Shown one piece after another: positions 18,591 to 25,789 of a stretch of 64,000 nt of DNA (positions are counted from its first letter, which is position 1; each line of letters opens with the position of its first letter). The DNA comes from Terriglobus albidus (GTDB lineage: Bacteria > Acidobacteriota > Terriglobia > Terriglobales > Acidobacteriaceae), in contig NZ_CP042806.1 of assembly GCF_008000815.1 (NCBI RefSeq), positions 4,774,001-4,838,000 on the forward strand, in the 5' to 3' direction. The notes under the pieces are model-generated. The model did no database searches and had not been told where the DNA came from. It saw only the letters and a list, made by a program, of their open reading frames with translations. A program made the translations under genes and the position numbers.

Positions 18591-18621
18591 AGCGGGCGCT
18601 GAGAATCTCTCCGCGCCCGCT
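18591..18621. terminator. 9-bp hairpin between the lipoprotein gene and engB
   Basis: AGCGGGCGC and GCGCCCGCT form a perfect stem around a 13-base loop, 22 bases after the lipoprotein stop. No T-run follows, so it may be a weak terminator or a structure in the engB leader. Confidence 0.4.
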
Positions 18622-18633
18622 ACACTTAACAGC

Positions 18634-19224
18634 GTGAAGGTTTCCGTAAAGTTCCTGCTCTCGGCCACCAGTCCGTCGCATTTCCCTGCCCCCACGGTGC
18701 CTGAGGTCGCGTTTCTGGGCCGCTCCAACGTCGGTAAGTCCAGCCTGATCAACGCGTTACTGGGAACTACCGTCGCCCGGGTCTCGTCCACGCCCGGCCG
18801 CACACGGGCCATCAATTTCTTTGCCCTGTCCACCTCGCCGAATGCGCCCGCGAAGATGATCTTTGCCGACCTGCCGGGATACGGCTACGCCAAGATCTCG
18901 AAGTCCATCTCCGCGGAATGGCCCTCGTTCATTGAGCCATACCTTACCGATCGCGAGTCACTGGCGCTCTCAGTCTGCCTGGTCGATACCAATATCCCGC
19001 CGCAGGCCAGCGACCGCATGCTGATCGACTTCCTGCAACAGCACCAGAGGCCGTATCTGGTTGTCGGAACTAAGGCAGACCGGCTCTCCAACAATACGCT
19101 GTCGAAGTCGATTGCACTGTTGAAACGGGAGCATCAGATCGACGATCTGGTTCCGTGCTCGGTTAAGAAGCCGGATGGGACAAAGGCTCTATGGTCACGC
19201 CTGCTGGCAGCACTGCCGTCATAG
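18634..19224 (+). CDS. engB: ribosome biogenesis GTP-binding protein EngB/YsxC
   Basis: 196 residues, the usual length. The GTPase motifs are G1 GRSNVGKSS (29-37), the G2 threonine region STPGRTRAINFF, G3 DLPGYGYA and G4 TKAD; the Ser of G5 appears as CSVKKPDG. EngB assists late assembly of the large ribosomal subunit. Start is GTG at 18634. The 3' end overlaps the 3' end of the convergent urocanase-like gene by 62 bases. Confidence 0.94.
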   Translation: MKVSVKFLLSATSPSHFPAPTVPEVAFLGRSNVGKSSLINALLGTTVARVSSTPGRTRAINFFALSTSPNAPAKMIFADLPGYGYAKISKSISAEWPSFIEPYLTDRESLALSVCLVDTNIPPQASDRMLIDFLQQHQRPYLVVGTKADRLSNNTLSKSIALLKREHQIDDLVPCSVKKPDGTKALWSRLLAALPS

Positions 19225-19855
19225 CATCCCGTTCCTGCTCCGTCAGCCATAGATAACGCCGTGGCGGCTGCTCGCGGCGAAAGAACTTCGGAGCACCGAC
19301 AACCCAACCGCGGCGCGCATCACCGTCCGTAATCAGACCTGCGGTTGCCTGCTCGGCGAAGCGCAAATCTGCATTCGACCCCGCCGTAAGCCTGCACGGA
19401 ATCCAGCCCGGCTGCGCTGCAACGGTCTCTCCGGACTCCAGCAAGTGAACCAGGTTCTCTGTCCGCTCGGCGGGAATCGCATCTTCCGCAGAACGAGTTA
19501 CCAGCAACTGAGGGTAGACGCCGCGCTCACCGATCTCCTTCAGGATGGCAGAGGTATTCCCCTCCAGCACGACGGTCAATGGGCGGCGTTTGCGAACCTC
19601 ATTTTTCATGGTCCTCAACGCTTCATCCAGCGTGTTCACCAGGAAATCGCAGTAGCCGCCACGCATCGCAACACGCGCCTGTGCCGGATCCGCTTCCACG
19701 CTCAGGCAGACAGCTCCGCAGAGATTGGCGGCAACTGCCAGGGCTGAACCGAGGTCATCTACGCCGCGATGTATCAGGATGCTTCCACCCCAATCTGAGC
19801 GATGCGCCCGAAGAGCCCCGTAGAGCCTCCAAGCGGAGAGCTGGCGGTCTACCAT
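19163..19855 (-). CDS. urocanase-like Rossmann-domain protein at the end of the secretin operon
   Basis: 230 residues, no signal peptide. The first two thirds resemble the central NAD-binding domain of urocanase (HutU): GSALAVAANLCGAVCLSVEAD, GGYCDFLVNTLDEALRTMK, a PLTVVLEGNTSAILKEIGERG segment, then VYPQLLVTRSAEDAIP. Full urocanase is about 550 residues; the flanking domains are absent. The C-terminal third (YLWLTEQERDAMTAVL) is unfamiliar. No other histidine-degradation gene is nearby. It starts 7 bases inside the preceding pseudopilin gene, so it belongs to that operon, and its 3' end overlaps engB by 62 bases on the other strand. The urocanase resemblance is my reading by eye. Confidence 0.6.
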   Translation of the reverse strand: MVDRQLSAWRLYGALRAHRSDWGGSILIHRGVDDLGSALAVAANLCGAVCLSVEADPAQARVAMRGGYCDFLVNTLDEALRTMKNEVRKRRPLTVVLEGNTSAILKEIGERGVYPQLLVTRSAEDAIPAERTENLVHLLESGETVAAQPGWIPCRLTAGSNADLRFAEQATAGLITDGDARRGWVVGAPKFFRREQPPRRYLWLTEQERDAMTAVLPAGVTIEPLSHPAS

Positions 19856-20250
19856 GTCGAATACATGCTGCCGTCGGTGCCGATCTCCTGCGATCCGCTA
19901 TGGACATCCTGAATGCCCGTGTCCGTCTGATCGACGGAGCTGTAGGTACCGTCGGAGCTGGTCTGCCAGGTATCGCTGCGATGGGTAAAGGGATCGATCG
20001 GCATCGCTTTCAGATACCCCGCCTGTACCAGGTCTTCCAGGGACTGAGGACCTTTCTCCTTATCGACAGTGTAAGAGTCGATCGCCTGCCGCATGGTTTG
20101 CAGGTCTTCCTTCAGGACAGCCTCTTTGGCTTTCTTGACCGCATTCTGATATGCAGGGATAGCCATTGCCATCAAAAGAAGAATGATGGTCATCACAATG
20201 ATGAGTTCAATCAGAGTGAAGCCGCGTTCGGGGTTCCGCTTCCTTACCAT
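19849..20250 (-). CDS. type II secretion GspG-like major pseudopilin
   Basis: 133 residues. A prepilin leader MVRKRNPERG is cleaved before FTLIELIIV, whose Glu5 is the conserved pilin residue, followed by a hydrophobic helix (to about residue 33). The LPxDP-type segment MPIDPFTHRSDTWQ and a C-terminal region with spaced Asp residues (SSVDQTDTGIQDVHSGS) match GspG calcium-site architecture. It overlaps the upstream pseudopilin gene by 7 bases and the downstream urocanase-like gene by 7 bases, so all are one transcript. Confidence 0.85.
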   Translation of the reverse strand: MVRKRNPERGFTLIELIIVMTIILLLMAMAIPAYQNAVKKAKEAVLKEDLQTMRQAIDSYTVDKEKGPQSLEDLVQAGYLKAMPIDPFTHRSDTWQTSSDGTYSSVDQTDTGIQDVHSGSQEIGTDGSMYSTW

Positions 20251-20711
20251 TCGGAGTACCTCGATCCGTCAAGTCCTGTGCCTGTGCTGCGGGTGTGCAC
20301 ATCGAAGACATTCTGTCCGCCCCAGCTATCGCTGCTTGGGTCATCCTGCATGGAGCGCAGCCCCCAGTCAGTATTTCCGGTCATTGGATCTTTAGGAATC
20401 TGCCTCAGGAAACGCACCTTGTGCCCCTGTACATCTACACCGTTGACCAGGGTCTCCAGGTCGGGCGGATAGTTCATGCTCTCGAGCTTGGTCTGAAAGG
20501 CGCCGCGATCGGCAGCGTCTTTATAACGGTCAATCGCCGCACGCATCTCCCACAAATCTCGCCGGAGCTCCCGTTCTCTTTGACGCTTGAGCTGGAACCG
20601 CGCAATCGGAAGCACCGCGGACGCAAGGATGGCGATGATCGCTGTCGCTACGATCAGTTCCACCAGGGTGACGCCCGCCTCCCCCCTTCGGTTTGGAGCA
20701 TGCTTCGGCAT
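20244..20711 (-). CDS. type II secretion-type pseudopilin (second)
   Basis: 155 residues. The prepilin cleavage site lies at EAG with VTLVELIVATAIIAILASAVLP as the N-terminal helix (Glu5 present, first residue Val rather than Phe). An IPKDPMTGNTDWGLR segment and a closing GLDGSRYSEW mirror the partner pseudopilin (GTDGSMYSTW), so the two are likely paralogues. The stop overlaps the next start by 7 bases; the start is 3 bases from the secretin stop. No prepilin peptidase or assembly ATPase gene is in the window. Confidence 0.82.
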   Translation of the reverse strand: MPKHAPNRRGEAGVTLVELIVATAIIAILASAVLPIARFQLKRQRERELRRDLWEMRAAIDRYKDAADRGAFQTKLESMNYPPDLETLVNGVDVQGHKVRFLRQIPKDPMTGNTDWGLRSMQDDPSSDSWGGQNVFDVHTRSTGTGLDGSRYSEW

Positions 20712-20714
20712 GGC

Positions 20715-23066
20715 TTACTTCACGTGCACAATGGCCTGAGAACCGACAGCCGGCAGATTCACCTGCACCGAGTTCTGAGCGCCCACCTTCGTCAGCATGA
20801 GGTTGGAATCACCCGCGGCAGTGGCCTTGAAGGTCAGCACGCAGATGCTCCCCTGTCCATCGACACCCTTTGTCGAAGGCGGACGCGAGGCAGAGATCGT
20901 GACCATTCCATTGCCCTCATCGCGATGCGCCAGAGCCACAGCCTGACCGTCACGGCCCAGCATCTCCCCGCTGTCCACGTTCACCAGTTGCAGGACCTGC
21001 GGATTGAACTGCATTTGCAGCGGCACCGAGTACAGGTCGCGAGCATTCGAAGCCATGACTGCCACCTGGAAGGTGCTGCCAACGGCCTGGGTCGCATTGC
21101 CCGGCGTAATCGCAAAACTGACAGGCGCGGCCACCGGAGCCGAGGTCCTAGCCGTACCGTCCTGCTGAAGCTGCTGAAGAGCAGCATTTGCTGCGGCGGC
21201 AGCCGTCGTACGCTGTGCAGGCGGAACAAGCGGCCCGCCGGGACCGTCAGCCCCCGTCGTCCTGGTTGACGCAGAATCCTGCCCTGCTTCGCGGCGCAAC
21301 TCAATCGACTGGCTGGTGCCCGTATCAATGGCGCGCGTGTTCATGCGGCTCAACAAGCTCTCTCGCACCAGGTGCGGAATCAGTAGGAAGACAACCTCAT
21401 CCTGCGACTGGGTCTTTGACCTGGAACCAAAGACATACTTCAGAATCGGGAGTTCTCCCAGACCGGGAGTTCCGCTCACACCTAATGAATCCTGCCGCTG
21501 GAGAATGCCCGCAAGAATGCTAGGCTCCCCCTCTTTCAGTTGGATCGTATGTTCAACGGAGCGCTGACTGATGATCGGTTGCGTAACCGAACTGATGGTC
21601 ACCGAACCGCTCTGGGAGGTGACCTCGATCTTCATCTTCAGCGTAATATCCCGATCCGTGTGCACGGTCGGCGTCATATCGATGTTGACACCAACATCGA
21701 TATAGGTGAACTGGGTGTTCACAAGCGCGCTGACGGCGGTCGTCGTACCGGAAGCGAATGATCCGGTTGCGATAGGAATCTTGGAACCGATCTTCAGTGT
21801 CGCCTTTTGTCCATCGGTTGCGCGAATCCGGGGATTCTGCAGAATGCGCGTGTCGCTGTCCGTAAGCAGCGCATTCACCGTGCCGGTTCCGATGGCCACG
21901 TTGAAGTTGTTTCCATTGAGGTGGGCCAACTGATTGAGTGTCAGAGCGCTGTTGTTGTTCGAAGAAGACGAACTGGAGCTCGAACTCGAGCTGGAGCTGG
22001 ACGAACTGGTACTGGAAGTACTCGACGTAACAGGAGTGACCGCAAAGGACTGCGGAAGCGTAATACCCAGATTACGAACCTTCTCGCGGTTTACTTCGAG
22101 AACGGCTACATCGACCACGACCTCCGGCTTGGTGCGATCGAGATCGTTCAGAAGTTTCTGCGCCAATAGAAGCTGGTCAGGTGTGGCCCGCATCACGACC
22201 GCGTTCTGGCTGGGAATGGCAAAGACGCCGACGTTCTGCCCGGTACCGAAGACGTTGCGCAGCGCAGTGACAATTTCGTTGGTGTCAGCGGTCTGGGTGG
22301 CATTGGTCAGATAAAAGGTCTGGACCGCCATCTCGTCCAGGTCTTGACGCTTATTACGGGTGTTCTGCGCTACCAGGATGGTGTTTTCTGTCACCGGCTT
22401 CCAGAAGGTACCGGAGATGGCGCCCACAATGCGCAGGGCGTCATACAGTGACACATTATTCAATTCCACCGGGATACGCGTGGAGGTATACGCCGGATCA
22501 AACAGAACATTCAGGCCCGCGGCCTTGCCGATGGCCTGATAGATATTCTTCGTGTCTTCCACCATGCGAAGCGTGATGGGGTCATTCGAGATGGGCTTGA
22601 GAGAGACCGGTCCGCCCAGCCCGGAAATTTCGGCCTGAGTGGCCAGAATTCCGCTCTCCAACGACTGCAGTTGTGGTGATGGGGGAGCGGCCGCCATCTT
22701 CTGGGTGAGATCCAACTCCTGCTGTGCGGTCTGGTTCGCGGGATCGATCTGCAACGCACGAGTGAACTCCGTAAGAGCTCCGCCGAGGTCGCCTCCCTGC
22801 CGCAAAAGGCGTCCACGATCTACATGTGCCGTTGCCGCCTCAAAACGCAGGCGCTCCGTCTTCACCTTGTAGCGAATATCTCTTGGCTTTTTTGCGAGGG
22901 CCTGGCGATATGCCTCATACGCCGCGTCGTAGTCTTGCCGTTCTTCGGCTTGCTGCCCCCGTTTATAAAACGAGCCGGCAGACTGGGCATGCGCTGCCCC
23001 TCCGGTGAGGGCCAGAACGGTGACGACGAAGGCTGCATTGCGAAGGGACGTGAAGCTGCGATCCAT
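20715..23066 (-). CDS. GspD/PilQ-type secretin with TPR, poly-Ser loop and C-terminal cohesin domain
   Basis: 783 residues. Order: signal peptide (1-28); two to three TPR-like helices (32-130); an N0/STN domain (about 155-250, LNVLFDPAYTSTRIPVELNNVSLYDALRIV); an N1 domain (about 258-330); an insertion with about 16 consecutive serines (348-370); the secretin core (about 385-590, with the typical LxEGxPSxLAGILQRQD and GELPILKYVFGSR); a Gln/Ala/Pro linker; and a cohesin-like beta domain (about 655-783, FAITPGNATQAVGSTFQVAV, FNPQVLQLVNVDSGEML). It forms the outer-membrane pore for a type II-like export system. Start 23066 gives the signal peptide. Followed at 3 bases by two pseudopilin genes. 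Confidence 0.88.
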   Translation of the reverse strand: MDRSFTSLRNAAFVVTVLALTGGAAHAQSAGSFYKRGQQAEERQDYDAAYEAYRQALAKKPRDIRYKVKTERLRFEAATAHVDRGRLLRQGGDLGGALTEFTRALQIDPANQTAQQELDLTQKMAAAPPSPQLQSLESGILATQAEISGLGGPVSLKPISNDPITLRMVEDTKNIYQAIGKAAGLNVLFDPAYTSTRIPVELNNVSLYDALRIVGAISGTFWKPVTENTILVAQNTRNKRQDLDEMAVQTFYLTNATQTADTNEIVTALRNVFGTGQNVGVFAIPSQNAVVMRATPDQLLLAQKLLNDLDRTKPEVVVDVAVLEVNREKVRNLGITLPQSFAVTPVTSSTSSTSSSSSSSSSSSSSSSSNNNSALTLNQLAHLNGNNFNVAIGTGTVNALLTDSDTRILQNPRIRATDGQKATLKIGSKIPIATGSFASGTTTAVSALVNTQFTYIDVGVNIDMTPTVHTDRDITLKMKIEVTSQSGSVTISSVTQPIISQRSVEHTIQLKEGEPSILAGILQRQDSLGVSGTPGLGELPILKYVFGSRSKTQSQDEVVFLLIPHLVRESLLSRMNTRAIDTGTSQSIELRREAGQDSASTRTTGADGPGGPLVPPAQRTTAAAAANAALQQLQQDGTARTSAPVAAPVSFAITPGNATQAVGSTFQVAVMASNARDLYSVPLQMQFNPQVLQLVNVDSGEMLGRDGQAVALAHRDEGNGMVTISASRPPSTKGVDGQGSICVLTFKATAAGDSNLMLTKVGAQNSVQVNLPAVGSQAIVHVK

Positions 23067-23128
23067 GTTTCTATAGAGGCTCAAATATGTGGGTGAAATC
23101 GGACCGCTCCCCGCTTGCTGATGGCGAA

Positions 23129-23137
23129 AGTATAGCA
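23129..23137 (-). promoter_or_regulatory. extended -10 promoter candidate for the secretin operon
   Basis: On the minus strand the sequence reads TGCTATACT, an extended -10 (TGnTATAAT-like) box about 62 bases before the secretin ATG. No good -35 is seen, as is common for extended -10 promoters. Confidence 0.35.
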
Positions 23138-23236
23138 TTCCGTTTCTCTTAGACGCCGACCCTGCCCTTGAGGCTGGCCGCCGAAGACATGGCCAGAGTT
23201 GGAATCTTTTGCCGCGTGTTAACATCAAACGTCCAG

Positions 23237-23770
23237 ATGGCCCGTTCTGTAAGCCAACCCGTTCCCGGAGCTGTTAAGGCGCGCCCCACGCGCCCGCGTG
23301 ATCCCGTGGCGACGGGAGAGCGGGACGCCGCGCAGAATCGCGCTGCCAGCCACAATTATTTCCTGACCGACCGTTTTGAGGCCGGCGTCGCCCTGCGCGG
23401 TACTGAGGTCAAATCCGTCCGCGAAGGCAAAGCCAACCTGAAAGACGCCTACGGTCTGGTAAAAGACGGAGAAATCTACCTCCTTAACGCGCACATCGGT
23501 CCCTTCTCTCATGGCAATGCCATGAATCATGATTCGCTGCGGACCCGCAAGCTGCTGCTGCACAAGGAGGAGATTCGCAAGCTAGTAAGTAAGACGACAC
23601 AGAAGGGCTTTACGCTTGTTCCGACGCGCCTTTATTTCAGGCACGGCCGCGTGAAATGCGAGCTGGCCCTGGCCAGAGGCAAGCAGGATTGGGATAAGCG
23701 CGAGACCGAGCGGCGTCGGGAAGCCGACAAAGAAGCTCGCGCTGCCGTGGCACGTGGTCAGCGGCGCTGA
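23237..23770 (+). CDS. smpB: SsrA-binding protein SmpB
   Basis: 177 residues with this start. SmpB binds tmRNA and brings it to stalled ribosomes in trans-translation. Motifs: NRAASHNYFLTDRFEAGVALRGTEVKSVREGKANLKDAY, LLNAHIGPF, RTRKLLLHKEEIRKL, LVPTRLYF and a basic tail with GKQDWDKRETERRREADKE. The N-terminus before NRAASHNYF is longer than usual; a GTG at 23306 would give a more typical 154-residue protein, and neither start has a strong ribosome site. Divergent from the secretin operon. Confidence 0.93.
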   Translation: MARSVSQPVPGAVKARPTRPRDPVATGERDAAQNRAASHNYFLTDRFEAGVALRGTEVKSVREGKANLKDAYGLVKDGEIYLLNAHIGPFSHGNAMNHDSLRTRKLLLHKEEIRKLVSKTTQKGFTLVPTRLYFRHGRVKCELALARGKQDWDKRETERRREADKEARAAVARGQRR

Positions 23771-23832
23771 TTGTCGAATTGCCGACATTCCGTCTACGAT
23801 GGACTTTCTTCTCCACCGTTACCATCGTTACC

Positions 23833-25356
23833 ATGAGGAATATGCAGACCAAGCTTGTTTTTGAGGATGCCGCATCCTCCGCCTCCCCCCTGCTTACCGT
23901 TTTCGCCCTCGACCAGAACACGGAAAAGGAAGGCGATCCGAAAATCGCCCTGCTCTCTGTGTCTGCCGCCGTACAGTCGGCAGCCGCCGCCGTGCTGACC
24001 TCCGGAGAGTTCAAGGGAGGAGTTGCGGAGACTCTGCTGCTGCATAACCCCGCTGGGTTGAAGGCTGCCCGGCTCCTGATTGTCGGCCTGGGCAAAGCAA
24101 AGTCCCTTTCCACCGCTGAGCTGCGGAAGGCCGGCGGCACGGCAGTCCGCTTTGCCAAACCTCGCGGGATCCGCGAGGTCGCAATCATCTTCCCTGAGGG
24201 GCAGGACCTTGCTATCGAAGCTGCCCGTTCAGCGCAGGCCATCGTTGAGGGCGCGGTGATCGCCGACTTCGATCCGGACACCTATAAGTCTGACCGCAAG
24301 GACCAGAGCATTTCCACCCTTGCCCTGTTTGCCCCCTCTGGGGCACGTGCGGCCGTTGAAACCGGCGCCGCTGAGGGCGAGCTCATCGCCTCTGCACAGA
24401 ACTTTGCCCGCTCGCTGGTCAACGAACCGGGGAACAAACTTACTCCCACCGTTCTGGGGCTGCGTGCCGCGGAGATGGCCCGGACGTCCGGTCTCGCCGC
24501 CGAAGTGTACTCCACCGAAAAGATGAAAGAGCTGGGCATGGGCGCCTTCCTCGGCGTGGCCCAGGGCAGCTATGAACCGCCCGCGCTCATCGTGCTGACC
24601 TATACGCCTCCGTCGGCTCCCACAGCCGATGCTCCGGTGTTTGGCCTGGTCGGTAAAGGCATTACATTCGACACCGGCGGCATCTCCATCAAGCCGGCTG
24701 ACGGCATGGAAAAGATGAAGTACGACATGGCCGGCGCGGCCGCCATGCTGGGCGCCATGCAGGCAATTGCCGCGCTGAAGCCGCCGTTCAAGGTTATCTC
24801 CGTCATCTGCTCTTGCGAGAACATGCCCTCCGGCCGCAGCTACAAGCCGGGCGACATTCTCACCTCAGCCAGTGGAAAGACGATTGAGATCAACAATACC
24901 GATGCCGAAGGCCGCCTGGTGCTGGCCGATGGCCTTTGGTACGCCAAGCAGCTTGGCGCAACCAAACTCGTCAATGCAGCCACCCTTACCGGGGCCTGCG
25001 CCGTCGCCCTGGGACTGATCAACGCCGGCCTGTTCACTAACGATGAGGCCACCAGCACAGCGTTTACCGGTGCGGCCAAGATCGCCGGAGAAGGTTTCTG
25101 GGCACTTCCCAGCTCCGACGAGTATCTGCAACTGATGAAGTCTTCCATCGCCGATCTGATGAACACCTCCAACACACGCTGGGGTGGAGCCTCCACTGCA
25201 GCGGCCTTCCTGAAAGAGTTCGTCGGTGAAACCCCCTGGATCCACCTCGATATTGCCGGTCTGGCCTGGCAGGACGCAGACAAACCCTGGATGCCGAAAG
25301 GCCCGTCGGGTTTCGCCGTGCGCTCCATCGTGGAGTGGGTTCGTTCTGCCCAGTAG
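23833..25356 (+). CDS. pepA: cytosol leucyl aminopeptidase (M17)
   Basis: 507 residues. The N-terminal macro-like domain (1-170) precedes the M17 catalytic domain. Metal and catalytic residues lie in GLVGKGITFDTGGISIKP and INNTDAEGRLVLAD; the hexamer-forming LVNEPGN(x)LTPT and ATLTGAC blocks are also present. PepA removes N-terminal residues from peptides, often leucine, and in some bacteria binds DNA. Start is uncertain between ATG 23833 and ATG 23842; neither has a clear ribosome site. A weak promoter (TTGTCG at 23771, TACGAT at 23795, spacer 18) lies just upstream. The receiver gene follows after 26 bases. Confidence 0.94.
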   Translation: MRNMQTKLVFEDAASSASPLLTVFALDQNTEKEGDPKIALLSVSAAVQSAAAAVLTSGEFKGGVAETLLLHNPAGLKAARLLIVGLGKAKSLSTAELRKAGGTAVRFAKPRGIREVAIIFPEGQDLAIEAARSAQAIVEGAVIADFDPDTYKSDRKDQSISTLALFAPSGARAAVETGAAEGELIASAQNFARSLVNEPGNKLTPTVLGLRAAEMARTSGLAAEVYSTEKMKELGMGAFLGVAQGSYEPPALIVLTYTPPSAPTADAPVFGLVGKGITFDTGGISIKPADGMEKMKYDMAGAAAMLGAMQAIAALKPPFKVISVICSCENMPSGRSYKPGDILTSASGKTIEINNTDAEGRLVLADGLWYAKQLGATKLVNAATLTGACAVALGLINAGLFTNDEATSTAFTGAAKIAGEGFWALPSSDEYLQLMKSSIADLMNTSNTRWGGASTAAAFLKEFVGETPWIHLDIAGLAWQDADKPWMPKGPSGFAVRSIVEWVRSAQ

Positions 25357-25382
25357 AAATAAAGAAGTAAACGTGCTTCAGA

Positions 25383-25742
25383 ATGCAGCAACAACCAACG
25401 ATTCTTTTCGTCGATGACGAACCCGTCCTGCGCGAGCTTCTCCCCCTGTGGCTCGCGCAGCATGGATACCGCGTGCTAACGGCCTCGAGCGGAGAAGAGG
25501 CCTTAGCGATTCTGCAAAGAGAGACCGTCGATGTTCTGCTGACCGATTACAACCTTCCTGGTATCAGCGGAGCGCAATTGATCGAACAGGTTCCGGACAA
25601 GCCCGCGCTCGTCCTGTATTCCGATGCAGCCGACTTTCCAGAGAAGGAAAAGCACCGCCTCAAAATTAGAGCGGTGCTCTCCAAGCCCATTCGGCGCGAG
25701 ATCCTACTCTCCGCGCTCAAAGACATCACGCTCCGAAGCTAG
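25383..25742 (+). CDS. stand-alone response-regulator receiver domain
   Basis: 119 residues: one CheY-like receiver and nothing else. The acidic pair is D11-D12 (FVDDEP), the phospho-acceptor is D55 in LLTDYNLPG, and the Lys is in VLSKPI. The switch Thr/Ser is probably the Ser in LVLYSDA. With no output domain it would signal by binding a partner. No kinase gene is adjacent, so the partner is unknown. It follows pepA and ends at a strong hairpin shared with argS. Confidence 0.88.
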   Translation: MQQQPTILFVDDEPVLRELLPLWLAQHGYRVLTASSGEEALAILQRETVDVLLTDYNLPGISGAQLIEQVPDKPALVLYSDAADFPEKEKHRLKIRAVLSKPIRREILLSALKDITLRS

Positions 25743-25743
25743 A

Positions 25744-25771
25744 GCTGGACGGCGGACCTCCGCCGTCCAGC
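25744..25771. terminator. 13-bp hairpin between convergent receiver and argS genes
   Basis: GCTGGACGGCGGA and TCCGCCGTCCAGC form a perfect 13-bp stem with a 2-base loop, right after the receiver stop and 19 bases from the argS stop. T-runs are missing on both sides, but position and stability suit a two-way transcription stop. Confidence 0.5.
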
Positions 25772-25789
25772 CCGGGCGATCATGTTGGT

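Noticed and set aside
19163-19855. urocanate hydratase of histidine degradation
   Set aside because: Only one of the domains is recognisable, the protein is less than half the usual length, and no hut genes are near.
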